DNA of 64,000 nucleotides, from the NCBI RefSeq assembly GCF_002573715.1, contig NZ_PDHM01000028.1:476321-540320 (forward strand), read 5' to 3'. A model generated the notes under the pieces. That model had not been told where the DNA came from. It did no database searches and saw nothing but the letters and a program-made list of their open reading frames with translations. Position numbers and translations under genes: made by a program. The stretch is from Paenibacillus sp. EZ-K15. Lineage in GTDB: Bacteria; Bacillota; Bacilli; Paenibacillales; Paenibacillaceae. Shown here one piece after another: positions 43,613-51,873 of the stretch. Position 1 is the stretch's first letter. Every line of letters begins with the position of its first letter.

Positions 43613-44502
43613 CTCGACTTCTTGGCTCCCTTCGAACCTTTTTTCCCGCCTTTGCTGCCACTCTTTTTCCCGCCCTTGTTACCGCTCTTATTGCTCTTCT
43701 GACCGTCGGTTGCGCTGGCAACGCTTGCCACGATAGCAGCCTTGTCATTGTTGCGGTACAAGAAGTAGTTCTGCACGATCGTGTAGAGGTTACTGTAGAA
43801 CCAGTACAACGGAAGTGCCGAAGGGAACTGGAAGGACATTACAAAGATCAGAATCGGATAAACAAACAGCATGAACTGCATCATCCCCATTTGCTGAGAC
43901 GGGTTCATCTTCATCATCATTTTCGTTTGGAAAAACGTAGTTACAGCGGCAAGCACCGGCAAAATAAACAGCTTGTCCGGTTGACCTAATTGCAGCCACA
44001 GGAATTCGTGATCACGAAGGAGATTGTTATAGTAAATCGAATGATAGAGTGCGATAAATATCGGCATTTGTACGATCAGCGGCAAACATCCCGCCATCGG
44101 ATTAACCTTATTCTCCTGGAAGAGCTTCATCGTTTCCATTTGAACTTTTTCAGGTTGATCTTTATATTTCTCGCGAATTTTCTGAATTTCAGGCTGAATG
44201 GCCTGCATTGCCTTCGAGCTTCTGACCTGTTTCAGAGTCAGCGGTAAAATCAAAGTACGGACGATAAGCACCATCACGAGTACGGACAATCCGTATTCAC
44301 CGTTAAACCATGTAGCAAACGTATCAAGTGCCCATGTAAAGTAATAAACAACGTTGCTCTGCCAAAAGCCTCCATTTTTCAAATCTTCAATGGTACGCGT
44401 TTGGTCAGCTCCACCAGGCGCACAACCTGATATAACGGCCACTGCAAGTATTACAGCGGTGAGGAGGAACCATTTCCCTCGTCTTGTCTTCATGAACGAC
44501 AC
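43609..44502 (-). CDS. yidC: Membrane protein insertase YidC/SpoIIIJ
   Basis: A 297-residue insertase. A lipoprotein signal with Cys27 (VISGCAPGG) precedes the five-helix core (about 60-250), with the motif VNPMAGCLPLIVQMPIFIALY and the conserved positive Arg in TLKQVRSSKAM. The C-terminus is a Lys/Gly/Ser-rich tail (GGKKSGSKGGKKG) that may contact ribosomes. A GTG at 44502, 7 bases from GAGGGG, is preferred to ATG at 44493 and to a longer frame. Coupled to khpB. Confidence 0.94.
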   Translation of the reverse strand: MSFMKTRRGKWFLLTAVILAVAVISGCAPGGADQTRTIEDLKNGGFWQSNVVYYFTWALDTFATWFNGEYGLSVLVMVLIVRTLILPLTLKQVRSSKAMQAIQPEIQKIREKYKDQPEKVQMETMKLFQENKVNPMAGCLPLIVQMPIFIALYHSIYYNNLLRDHEFLWLQLGQPDKLFILPVLAAVTTFFQTKMMMKMNPSQQMGMMQFMLFVYPILIFVMSFQFPSALPLYWFYSNLYTIVQNYFLYRNNDKAAIVASVASATDGQKSNKSGNKGGKKSGSKGGKKGSKGAKKSR

Positions 44503-44577
44503 TTCAAAACCCCTCTCTTCGCCATTCCATTCCACGGTAAATCATAACATATTTATATGGACAAATAAACACATGGT

Positions 44578-44928
44578 TCAGCCCCTCTTCGCTTTCAGAA
44601 GGGACGATTTCCTCAATACATGAAGCACGCTTTTCTCCAGCTCCTGATATGACTTATCGAGCGCTCCCTTTCGAACGATAAAGATCAGGTCAATATGCTC
44701 GATAATCTGATGCTGATGGTGCCTGACAATCTCTTTAACCAGCCGTCTCATCCGGTTGCGGACAACCGCATTGCCGATCTTTTTGCTGCATGAAACGCCA
44801 ACGCGAAACTGCTCTACCTCTTTTTTGCGTGACCAATATACAACAAATTGATGATTGGCGAAGGACTTTCCGTGTCGATATACCCGGCTGAAATCAGCGC
44901 GGTTCCGTAAACGAAGTTTTCTATGCAC
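44578..44928 (-). CDS. rnpA: Ribonuclease P protein component
   Basis: A 116-residue basic protein with the RNR motif region (KKIGNAVVRNRMRRLVKEIVR), which binds the RNase P RNA and 5' leader of pre-tRNA. It starts with GTG, with GGGAG upstream. It follows rpmH past a terminator hairpin, as usual. Confidence 0.96.
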   Translation of the reverse strand: MHRKLRLRNRADFSRVYRHGKSFANHQFVVYWSRKKEVEQFRVGVSCSKKIGNAVVRNRMRRLVKEIVRHHQHQIIEHIDLIFIVRKGALDKSYQELEKSVLHVLRKSSLLKAKRG

Positions 44929-45119
44929 AAGTTTCTCCCGCCCTGCCGTTAATCAAGTTCAAGAATCAAACGTTTCTTTGGCATCTCTTCTATTATAATA
45001 GTATAGTCATGCCAAAACCGCTATAAACACTCACTGGGAATACTTTAAGACACACTATAGCCTATATCCTGCCGATTTCAAAAGGAAACTCCTCACACTG
45101 CAGGAGATATTACGAAAAA

Positions 45120-45139
45120 AAGACCACCTCGGTGGTCTT
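45120..45139 (-). terminator. Terminator/attenuator between rpmH and rnpA
   Basis: AAGACCACC pairs with GGTGGTCTT; on the minus strand six or more T follow. Partial read-through would set rnpA below rpmH, as known in other bacteria. Confidence 0.85.
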
Positions 45140-45151
45140 CGTGGCACAATA

Positions 45152-45286
45152 TTAAGCGCTCAGTACTTTTCTGCCTTTTTGACGGCGGTTAGCCAATACT
45201 TTGCGTCCGTTCTTCGTGCTCATTCTTTTACGGAAGCCGTGTACCTTTTTACGTTTGCTTACATTCGGTTTGAAAGTCGGTCTCAT
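45152..45286 (-). CDS. rpmH: 50S ribosomal protein L34
   Basis: A 44-residue L34: MRPTFKPNVSKRKKVHGF through RVLSA-type ending (KVLSA). It has a strong site (AAGGGGGTG) before the ATG. It is too short for most ORF lists. It marks the left edge of the origin core; in most Bacillales dnaA begins directly after it on the other strand, but here 7 kb separates them. Confidence 0.97.
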   Translation of the reverse strand: MRPTFKPNVSKRKKVHGFRKRMSTKNGRKVLANRRQKGRKVLSA

Positions 45287-45339
45287 GAATTAATGCACCC
45301 CCTTACAGGAATATGTCGTACCCATATTTTAAGATCATA

Positions 45340-45441
45340 ACGTCAATCGACGCACTTTCACGGAAGAATAGACCGCGATTTGTTGAACCGACGTCTATGG
45401 ACGTATCTCTTGTAAACAGACCGCTAAATGGTAGCGGATAA
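45340..45441. repeat. Two tandem copies of the origin-flanking element
   Basis: Copy 1 is ACGTCAATCGACGCAC (45340-45355) followed 14 bases later by AGACCGC (45370-45376). Copy 2 is ACGTCTATGGACGTAT (45391-45406) followed 11 bases later by AGACCGC (45418-45424), with CCGCTA/TAGCGG able to pair at its end. The same motif pair recurs at 50632 and 51726. They lie upstream of rpmH and left of a DnaA-box cluster. Confidence 0.6.
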
Positions 45442-45531
45442 TGTTCTCATCTTCACAGAAAATGCCTTTATACATTTAATCACGTTCAGGCCCAAAAGTC
45501 AAACCTAAGTTAACTTCAGCAAGCACTTAAG

Positions 45532-45607
45532 TTTTCCACAAGTAGTCATTATTGTTAGTTTTGAATTATCCACATGGGGATAACCTATTTAAATAGGTTG
45601 TGGATGT
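45532..45607. promoter_or_regulatory. Left DnaA-box cluster
   Basis: TTATCCACA at 45566-45574 is perfect. TTTTCCACA (45532-45540) and TGGGGATAA (45575-45583) have one mismatch, TGTGGATGT (45599-45607) two. This is part of the origin, now 7 kb from dnaA. Confidence 0.7.
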
Positions 45608-45653
45608 CATTTTTCGATCCATATAACGCCTTTCATCCCTAAAATGTCCCTTA

Positions 45654-45715
45654 TTTACACAGGAGCTATAAAAGAGTAGTATAAATAATTGAATTTAAGT
45701 TGTATACAAGTATAC
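45654..45715 (+). promoter_or_regulatory. gnd promoter and GntR operator
   Basis: TTTACA (45654-45659), 17 bases, TAGTAT (45677-45682) may be the promoter. Just downstream, AGTTGTATACAAGTATAC (45698-45715) shares 14 contiguous bases (TTGTATACAAGTAT) with the B. subtilis GntR operator ATACTTGTATACAAGTAT. I infer repression relieved by gluconate. Confidence 0.6.
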
Positions 45716-45740
45716 ACCTAAGAAGGAGCTGCTTTGTTTT

Positions 45741-46640
45741 ATGAAAATAGGCATGATCGGTCTGGGGAAAATGGGCCTCAATCTGGTTCAGAATCTAATT
45801 CATCATCAGCATCAGGTCGTAGCTTACGACTTAAATAAGGAATTGGTCGATCAAGCTGCCCAGTGTGGTGCCGAGGCCGCAGCATCAACTGAATTGCTTG
45901 TTGCCAAACTGGATAAACCCCGCATTGTTTGGATGATGGTACCAGCAGGAAATATCGTGGATTCCGTCATCGATTCCCTCACCCCACTCCTCGAGTCCGG
46001 TGATATTCTGATTGACGGTGGCAATTCACATTATAAAGATTCCAAAGCCCGTGCAGCGCGGCTGGCGGATCAAGGCATTCATTATTTTGATGCCGGCACT
46101 TCCGGCGGTATGGAAGGCGCTCATAACGGTGGCTGCTTTATGATTGGGGGCAACCGCGACGTATTCAACAGCATTGAACCCCTATTTAAGGATATGGCTG
46201 TCGAGAACGGTTACTTGTATGCCGGGGAAAACGGCAGCGGCCATTTTCTGAAAATGGTCCATAACGGAATCGAATACGGCATGATGCAATCCATTGCGGA
46301 AGGCTTTGAAGTGTTGGAAAAAAGCGCGTTCGACTTCAACTATGAGGATGTCGCGCGGGTATGGTCCAATGGTTCCGTCATTCGGAGCTGGCTCATGGAG
46401 CTGACGCAAAACGCATTTTCCAAGGATCCGAAGCTGGATGGCATCAAAGGCGTGATGAAATCATCCGGCGAAGGAAGATGGACCGTTGAAACGGCACTTG
46501 AGGTTCAAGCCAGCGCTCCAGTCATTGCCATGTCGCTGTTCATGCGATATCGCTCCCTTGACCAAGATACGTTCCACGGCAAAGTCGTTGCAGCACTGCG
46601 TAATGAATTCGGCGGCCATGCGGTTGAGAAATCGGAATAG
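45741..46640 (+). CDS. gnd: 6-phosphogluconate dehydrogenase, short (YqeC-like) type
   Basis: A 299-residue decarboxylating dehydrogenase. The N-terminal Rossmann motif is MKIGMIGLGKMGLNL; IDGGNSHYKDSKARA and the catalytic region DAGTSGGMEGAHNGGCFMIGG with the K in FLKMVHNGIEYGMMQ are present. It is about 170 residues shorter than the classical Gnd, so it belongs to the short form, often NAD-linked. It makes ribulose 5-phosphate from 6-phosphogluconate, the product of GntK. GAAGGAG lies 11 bases before the start. Confidence 0.93.
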   Translation: MKIGMIGLGKMGLNLVQNLIHHQHQVVAYDLNKELVDQAAQCGAEAAASTELLVAKLDKPRIVWMMVPAGNIVDSVIDSLTPLLESGDILIDGGNSHYKDSKARAARLADQGIHYFDAGTSGGMEGAHNGGCFMIGGNRDVFNSIEPLFKDMAVENGYLYAGENGSGHFLKMVHNGIEYGMMQSIAEGFEVLEKSAFDFNYEDVARVWSNGSVIRSWLMELTQNAFSKDPKLDGIKGVMKSSGEGRWTVETALEVQASAPVIAMSLFMRYRSLDQDTFHGKVVAALRNEFGGHAVEKSE

Positions 46641-46715
46641 CATTAATTCTCTTCTATAACCTGCTGTTTCTTAAGGGCATCATGTCATAGCCTCTTTATG
46701 GTCCCTTTTCCTTTC

Positions 46716-46734
46716 GATGTGGTATCATTACCAC
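46716..46734 (+). promoter_or_regulatory. Extended -10 promoter with palindrome before gntR
   Basis: GTGGTATCATTACCAC (46719-46734) has 6-base inverted arms around TCAT. The same bases hold TGgTATCAT, an extended -10. A repressor on the palindrome would block the promoter; self-control by the GntR protein is possible, but the sequence differs from the gluconate operators. Confidence 0.4.
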
Positions 46735-46775
46735 TAGAGAAAATTAGAATCAGTACCGGATTGGAGAATTATGCT

Positions 46776-47453
46776 ATGAAATTTCCCTCAACGTGGCTTC
46801 AAGGAGCCTCTCTCGGAGAGGCCATCGCCAGTGAACTGAGATTACAGATTATTAGCGGTACCATCAAGCGCGGAGAAATCTTGTCCGAGAACCGGATTGC
46901 AGGTGAATTCGGCACCAGCCGATCTCCTGTGCGGGAAGCAATGAAAACGCTGTCCAGCGAAGGATTGATACAATTGGAGCGCATGGGCGCCGTTGTCATG
47001 GGCTTATCGCTTAAGGAAGTAGAAGAATTATACGATGTCCGTTTTCTTATTGAGAGCTTTGTTCAAGGCCAAGTGTTTGCGAATCCCCAGCCGAAATTAA
47101 TCCAACATTTAAAACAAATCGTTGATCGGATGGAGCTTGCCGCCAAACATGAGGACCCGGTTGAATTCTCCTATCAGGATTTGGCTTTTCATGAACGGAT
47201 CATTACGGAAGCGAACCATAAACGGATTCTTCATCTGTGGAAGAGCATTCGCCCTATCGTGATCACGGTCATGTTAATTACGACCCGTCAGGTGTTCGGT
47301 GGCGGAGGCACCAAGATTCGATATGTCATGGACAAGCATCTTCAGCTTATTACAGAGATGGAATCCCTGGATTCAGGACGGATCCAAACGGCGGTTCAAC
47401 ATTATTTCGATGATTCCCGTCAGACGCTTCATCTTAGTTTTCCGGAGGGTTAG
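46776..47453 (+). CDS. gntR: GntR-family (FadR-type) gluconate operon repressor
   Basis: A 225-residue regulator. The winged-helix domain (about 15-80) shows LGEAIASELRLQIISG, ENRIAGEFGTSRSPVREAMKTLSSEGLI; the C-terminal all-helical FCD domain (about 90-215) has DVRFLIESF and the ligand-binding His/Asp region. GGAG precedes the ATG at 46776. It is placed inside the gluconate locus, and sites like the Bacillus GntR operator precede gnd and gntP, so it probably represses both. Confidence 0.9.
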   Translation: MKFPSTWLQGASLGEAIASELRLQIISGTIKRGEILSENRIAGEFGTSRSPVREAMKTLSSEGLIQLERMGAVVMGLSLKEVEELYDVRFLIESFVQGQVFANPQPKLIQHLKQIVDRMELAAKHEDPVEFSYQDLAFHERIITEANHKRILHLWKSIRPIVITVMLITTRQVFGGGGTKIRYVMDKHLQLITEMESLDSGRIQTAVQHYFDDSRQTLHLSFPEG

Positions 47454-47499
47454 CTTAATCCTCCCTTCCTCCGTCTTACAAAACACAGTGAACGCTCTA

Positions 47500-47520
47500 A
47501 GTTGTCGACAAGTATACAAT
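47500..47520 (+). promoter_or_regulatory. Second GntR operator, before gntP
   Basis: AGTTGTCGACAAGTATAC (47500-47517) is the same site as before gnd except for two central bases (CG for AT). TACAAT at 47515-47520 could be the -10 it overlaps. Confidence 0.6.
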
Positions 47521-47615
47521 AGAATTCAGCTTTGTTTTGGGTATACTACCGCAGAACAGCTCGATATTAACCATTTCCCAATTCAAAATGGGTAATCTAT
47601 AGGAGGAAGCAAGAT

Positions 47616-48977
47616 ATGAATTCACTATTCGGTCTCAGTCATAATGCTACATTAATGATCTGGACGTTGCTGACGATCGTCTTCCTGATCGTGCTGATTT
47701 CCAAATATAAATGGAACCCTTTCGTGACCCTACTGATCTCCGCTCTGATCCTTGGTCTATTGACGGGCATGCAGCCTGCGGATGTCATTACCTCGATCAC
47801 CGGCGGCCTGGGGGGAACGCTTGGAACAATTGCCATCGTTATCGCCCTTGGTACCATGCTCGGAAAAATGATGGCTGAATCCGGAGGCGCCGAGCAAATC
47901 GCGACCACCCTCGTTGATCGCTTCGGCGAAAAGCGGGTCCATTGGTCCATGATGATTGTCGGCTTTATCGTCGGTATTCCCGTATTTTTCGAGGTGGGCG
48001 TTATCCTGTTGATTCCTATTGTCTTCACGGTTGCACGCAAAACGAAAATGTCTCTGCTACACATCGGCATTCCGATTCTCGCCGGATTGTCCACCGTTCA
48101 CGGTTTGGTGCCTCCGCATCCCGCTCCAATGATAGCTATTGAAGCTTATGATGCGAACCTTGGTATGACGATCCTCTATTCGCTCCTGGTCGGGATCCCT
48201 GCAGCGATACTGGCCGGTCCGGTGTTCGGCAAATTCATCGGCAAACGGATCCGAACCGAACCGCCCGAGGAACTTGCCGAGCAGTTTTCAAGCAAAGCTG
48301 AACGCGGATTACCCGGCTTCGGCATCACTTTGTTTACAATCTTGCTGCCGGTCATTCTGATGCTTATCGGTTCCGCAGCCGATATTATCGATCCGGAGTC
48401 CACCAGCTTTATAGCCGAGCTCTGCAAATTTATCGGTCATGAAGTCATTGCACTGCTCATCGCTGCTGTCTTCTCCTTCTTCTCGCTGGGTTTCGCACGC
48501 GGCTTTAATAAACATGATCTATCCCGCTTCACCAGCGAATGTCTCGCTCCGATCGCTACGATCATTCTGATCATCGGTGCGGGCGGTGCATTTAAGCAGG
48601 TTCTGATCAACAGCGGCGTCGGCAATGCCATTGCCGAAATTGCAACCGGTGCAAATATCAATATCATCCTGTTCGCGTGGCTTGTTGCCGCACTCATTCG
48701 AGTTGCAACCGGTTCCGCCACTGTAGCCATGACGACTGCCGCAGGGATTGTCGCTCCTGTGCTTGCCATGACGCCTGGGGCTAACGTAGAGCTTGTGGTG
48801 CTCGCTACCGGGGCAGGCTCCATCGTACTGTCTCACGTGAACGATGCCGGCTTCTGGATGGTAAAAGAATTCTTTAACATGACGGTAGCCCAGACGCTGA
48901 AATCCTGGACCGTGATGGAGACAATCCTGTCCCTGACCGGACTGGTGTTGGCTCTGGTTCTCAATGTAATTGTATAA
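47616..48977 (+). CDS. gntP: Gluconate:proton symporter GntP
   Basis: A 453-residue permease with about 12 to 14 hydrophobic segments and typical GntP motifs (GGLGGTLGTIAIVIALGTMLGKMMAESGGAEQIA; GLVPPHPAPMIAIEAY; GSATVAMTTAAGIVAP; SHVNDAGFW). It imports gluconate. AGGAGG lies before the ATG. It is followed by gntK with an intergenic hairpin. Confidence 0.95.
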   Translation: MNSLFGLSHNATLMIWTLLTIVFLIVLISKYKWNPFVTLLISALILGLLTGMQPADVITSITGGLGGTLGTIAIVIALGTMLGKMMAESGGAEQIATTLVDRFGEKRVHWSMMIVGFIVGIPVFFEVGVILLIPIVFTVARKTKMSLLHIGIPILAGLSTVHGLVPPHPAPMIAIEAYDANLGMTILYSLLVGIPAAILAGPVFGKFIGKRIRTEPPEELAEQFSSKAERGLPGFGITLFTILLPVILMLIGSAADIIDPESTSFIAELCKFIGHEVIALLIAAVFSFFSLGFARGFNKHDLSRFTSECLAPIATIILIIGAGGAFKQVLINSGVGNAIAEIATGANINIILFAWLVAALIRVATGSATVAMTTAAGIVAPVLAMTPGANVELVVLATGAGSIVLSHVNDAGFWMVKEFFNMTVAQTLKSWTVMETILSLTGLVLALVLNVIV

Positions 48978-48997
48978 TGAAGCAATAAGACACATGG

Positions 48998-49040
48998 GGG
49001 CTCCCGGAATGCTGATATTTTGACAGCGAACCGGGTGCCC
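48998..49040 (+). other. Hairpin between gntP and gntK
   Basis: GGGCTCCCGG (48998-49007) and CCGGGTGCCC (49031-49040) pair with one mismatch around 23 bases. No U-tract follows, so it is more likely to affect mRNA stability or gntK translation than to terminate. Confidence 0.4.
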
Positions 49041-49064
49041 TTACGTAGAAAGAAGGTATGTCTC

Positions 49065-50612
49065 TTGAGTACTCAGAACTATATGATCGGTGTCGATATC
49101 GGAACAACCAGCACCAAGGCCGTGCTTTTCAAGGAGAATGGTGAGGTTGTAGCCAAAGCCGGTGGCGAATATCCGCTGCTCACCCCTACTCCCTCTACGG
49201 CGGAACAAGATCCGGAGCAAATCTTTCAGACCGTCATTTCCTCTGTCCAAGGGGTCATGACGCAGGGCGGGATTGATCCGGCTCAAGTTCTGTTCGTATC
49301 TTTCAGCGCGGCTATGCACAGCGTCATTGCCGTAGATAGCCAAGGCACTCCGTTGACTCGCTGCATTACCTGGGCCGACAACCGCAGTGCTGCCTGGTCT
49401 GCAAAGCTCAAAAAAGAACTCGGCGGCATGGAGCTGTATCTTAGAACCGGAACTCCGATTCATCCAATGTCGCCTGTGACCAAGCTGATGTGGATGCGCC
49501 ATGAGCTGCCCTCCATCTTTCATCAAACAGCCAAATTCATTTCGATTAAAGAATATGTTTATTTCAAACTATTCGGCCAATATATTGTAGACCACTCCAT
49601 TGCCTCCAGTACTGGGATGATGAACCTCGAGGCACTGGCATGGGACCAGCAGGCGCTGGAGCTCGCTGGCATCACGGAGGACCATTTATCTACGATAGTA
49701 CCGACGACACATATCATAGAAGGCCTGAAAAGCGAGTATGCCGCAGCCATGGGCCTCTCCACTTCCACGCCTTTCGTGCTTGGAGCTGCCGACGGCGTGC
49801 TGTCGAACCTCGGCGTGAATGCCATCAAACCGGGAGTCGTTGCCGCTACCATCGGTACGAGCGGAGCGATCCGTACGGTTGTCGACAAACCGATGACTGA
49901 TCCGAAGGGTCGTATTTTCTGCTACGCATTAACGGAGAAGCACTGGGTCATCGGCGGCGCGGTTAACAACGGCGGCATGATTTTCCGCTGGGTTCGCGAT
50001 GAATTTGCCGCCTCCGAGGTCGAAACCGCCAAGCGGCTCGGCATCAATTCGTATGATGTTCTAACCAAAATCGCGGACCGTATTCCGCCAGGCTCGAACG
50101 GACTGCTATTCCACCCGTACCTGACCGGAGAACGTGCGCCGCTATGGGATCCGAATGCCCGTGGATCGTTCTTTGGTTTAACCCTGAATCATAAAAAAGA
50201 GCATATGATCCGCTCCGTGCTGGAGGGCGTGATCTTTAATATGTATACCGTTCTGCTGGCGATGGAGGAACAAATCGGCCGGCCGGCCAAAATCCATGCC
50301 ACCGGCGGTTTCGCCCGTTCACCGATCTGGCGGCAGATGATGGCGGATATTTTTGACCAGCAGGTGATCGTGCCGGAGAGCTACGAGAGCTCTTGCCTTG
50401 GCGCCGTAGTCCTTGGTCTGTACGCTACAGGAAGAGCGGATTCACTCGACATTGTAGAGACGATGGTTGGCGGTACTCATGAACACCAGCCTGTGAAGGA
50501 AAGTTCTGATGTTTATAAGGCTCTGCTGCCAATCTTTATCCGCATTTCACGGAAGCTGGAAGAAGATTATGAAGCCATTAGCCAATTTCAGCGCCGATTC
50601 GAGCAATCGTAA
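49065..50612 (+). CDS. gntK: Gluconate kinase GntK (FGGY family)
   Basis: A 515-residue sugar kinase with the FGGY N-domain (MIGVDIGTTSTKAVLF), the catalytic region SFSAAMHSVIAVD with WADNRS, and C-domain motifs (VIGGAVNNGGMIFRW; ATGGFARSPIWRQMMADIF). It makes 6-phosphogluconate. It starts with TTG, 8 bases after GAAGG; the frame upstream is not coding. Last gene of the gluconate group. Confidence 0.94.
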   Translation: MSTQNYMIGVDIGTTSTKAVLFKENGEVVAKAGGEYPLLTPTPSTAEQDPEQIFQTVISSVQGVMTQGGIDPAQVLFVSFSAAMHSVIAVDSQGTPLTRCITWADNRSAAWSAKLKKELGGMELYLRTGTPIHPMSPVTKLMWMRHELPSIFHQTAKFISIKEYVYFKLFGQYIVDHSIASSTGMMNLEALAWDQQALELAGITEDHLSTIVPTTHIIEGLKSEYAAAMGLSTSTPFVLGAADGVLSNLGVNAIKPGVVAATIGTSGAIRTVVDKPMTDPKGRIFCYALTEKHWVIGGAVNNGGMIFRWVRDEFAASEVETAKRLGINSYDVLTKIADRIPPGSNGLLFHPYLTGERAPLWDPNARGSFFGLTLNHKKEHMIRSVLEGVIFNMYTVLLAMEEQIGRPAKIHATGGFARSPIWRQMMADIFDQQVIVPESYESSCLGAVVLGLYATGRADSLDIVETMVGGTHEHQPVKESSDVYKALLPIFIRISRKLEEDYEAISQFQRRFEQS

Positions 50613-50631
50613 GCTTACTATAGTAAGGAAA

Positions 50632-50734
50632 ACGTCTATCTACGTACATTTTAGAGAAAACAGACCGCGATTAGATGTTGTTTTTCTTGCGATATCAGGT
50701 AGGCCATGTTTCGAAGTTTATACTTTCTGATATC
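50632..50734. repeat. Origin-flanking element, long copy A
   Basis: ACGTCTATCTACGTAC (50632-50647), AGACCGC (50662-50668), TTTTTCTTGCGA, then GATATCAG (50691-50698) pairing with CTGATATC (50727-50734). About 70% identical by eye to copy B at 51726-51827, including conserved GTTTATACTTTC. The paired arms differ between copies in a compensating way. It lies 20 bases after gntK and before a strong terminator. Confidence 0.6.
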
Positions 50735-50741
50735 TGAAGTG

Positions 50742-50790
50742 AAAGCCCGTTTTCGATGGATCCAATCCATGGCGAAAACGGGCTTTTTTT
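50742..50790. terminator. Bidirectional terminator between gntK and the 50792 gene
   Basis: AAAGCCCGTTTTCG (50742-50755) pairs perfectly with CGAAAACGGGCTTT (50773-50786), with ATGGAT/ATCCAT in the loop; seven T follow on the plus strand. It lies 130 bases past gntK and also directly follows the minus-strand gene. Confidence 0.85.
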
Positions 50791-50791
50791 G

Positions 50792-51505
50792 TCATAATGC
50801 CTGTGTGAAAAATATCCACAGTGAGAATCCCATACCGAAAATTCCCCCTGCCTTACACATAAAGAAGTAGAAATCGCTGGGCTCCGGATTATCAATCATC
50901 AGATTCGAGGGCGACATATGAAACATAAAGCGTTGAAAGGGTTCATATCTAAACAAGCACCAGTTCATAATCCATAACCCGAGCGCCAATATGAAGAATC
51001 CTACGCTGCCGTCGGGGTCATGATATCGCTCGTCGGCAGCCTTGGCCAGCTCTGTCGGGAAATAGCGAGGCTCTTCCGGATCCGATCGATGAAGTTGGCC
51101 CGACCCATCACTGAATCTAATGCCGGGCACCACCATCTCCCCCTTCTCGTCGTAAGCAAGAAAGCTCCGGTCTCCAAAAGGTTTCACGAGGTAGGTCTTA
51201 CCGTCAGGATAACTCACTTCATATGACGCAGAATAGCCCGATTCCTTTCCATATTCCCGGATTTCATATATCTCGCCCGCAATCTCAACTCGTTTCTCTT
51301 CTTCATAAGTATGAACATAAATTGGCTCGCCGCGGCCAAATGAAGCCCTATATTCGATGCTCCCGCTTCCCAAATCGGCATATTTAGCGTACTTTAGTCC
51401 TTCCATATGAAACACTTTCTTCGAATAATAGCCCTGGGCCCACACGGTAATAAGAACCAATATGGCGGTCAAAGCGAGTAGTCCTCCTATTCTTCTCCAA
51501 TTCAT
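50792..51505 (-). CDS. Membrane protein of unknown function
   Basis: A 237-residue protein with one N-terminal helix (about 6-24), a polar central domain (about 30-155, with many Tyr, Glu and Gly, e.g. YVHTYEEEKRVEIAGEIYEIREYG), then two more helices near the C-terminus (about 168-188 and 216-235). I do not recognise the family. GGAAGGGA precedes the ATG. It is on the opposite strand to gntK and dnaA and is bounded by copies A and B of the origin-flanking element. No pathway can be named. Confidence 0.7.
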   Translation of the reverse strand: MNWRRIGGLLALTAILVLITVWAQGYYSKKVFHMEGLKYAKYADLGSGSIEYRASFGRGEPIYVHTYEEEKRVEIAGEIYEIREYGKESGYSASYEVSYPDGKTYLVKPFGDRSFLAYDEKGEMVVPGIRFSDGSGQLHRSDPEEPRYFPTELAKAADERYHDPDGSVGFFILALGLWIMNWCLFRYEPFQRFMFHMSPSNLMIDNPEPSDFYFFMCKAGGIFGMGFSLWIFFTQAL

Positions 51506-51720
51506 GGGCTTCCCTTCCGTCCGCATCCTTGATTCCCCCGTTCTGATTTTTTCTAATCATACGGTCCCTATGCAAAATAGGTTTCAAAAGCCAGAGGATT
51601 GCCTATTGCCAACTTAAGTCCCTAATAAACTGCCGTTATACGACACCCATCGCAATTAAAACCTTAAATAAAGGGCCTCTCAAAGGCTCACGGGTACAGA
51701 TTAAGCAAGATTTTTCTATA

Positions 51721-51827
51721 AAAAAACGTCTATCGACGTACTTTCTCAGTAGACAGACCGCATTTAGCTGAAATTTTTCTTGCGAGATAAGGATGCTAAG
51801 CCTCGGATGTTTATACTTTCTTATCTC
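51721..51827. repeat. Origin-flanking element, long copy B
   Basis: ACGTCTATCGACGTAC (51726-51741), AGACCGC (51755-51761), TTTTTCTTGCGA, then GAGATAAG (51784-51791) pairing with CTTATCTC (51820-51827). Read on the minus strand it ends in ACGTC-GATA-GACGT followed by seven T, like a small terminator, 200 bases before the start of the unknown membrane gene. CAAATGGAA/TTCCATTTG (51843-51869) pair just beyond its right side. Confidence 0.6.
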
Positions 51828-51873
51828 TTCAAAAAAAGCCCTCAAATGGAAATCTAGCGATTCCATTTGAAGA

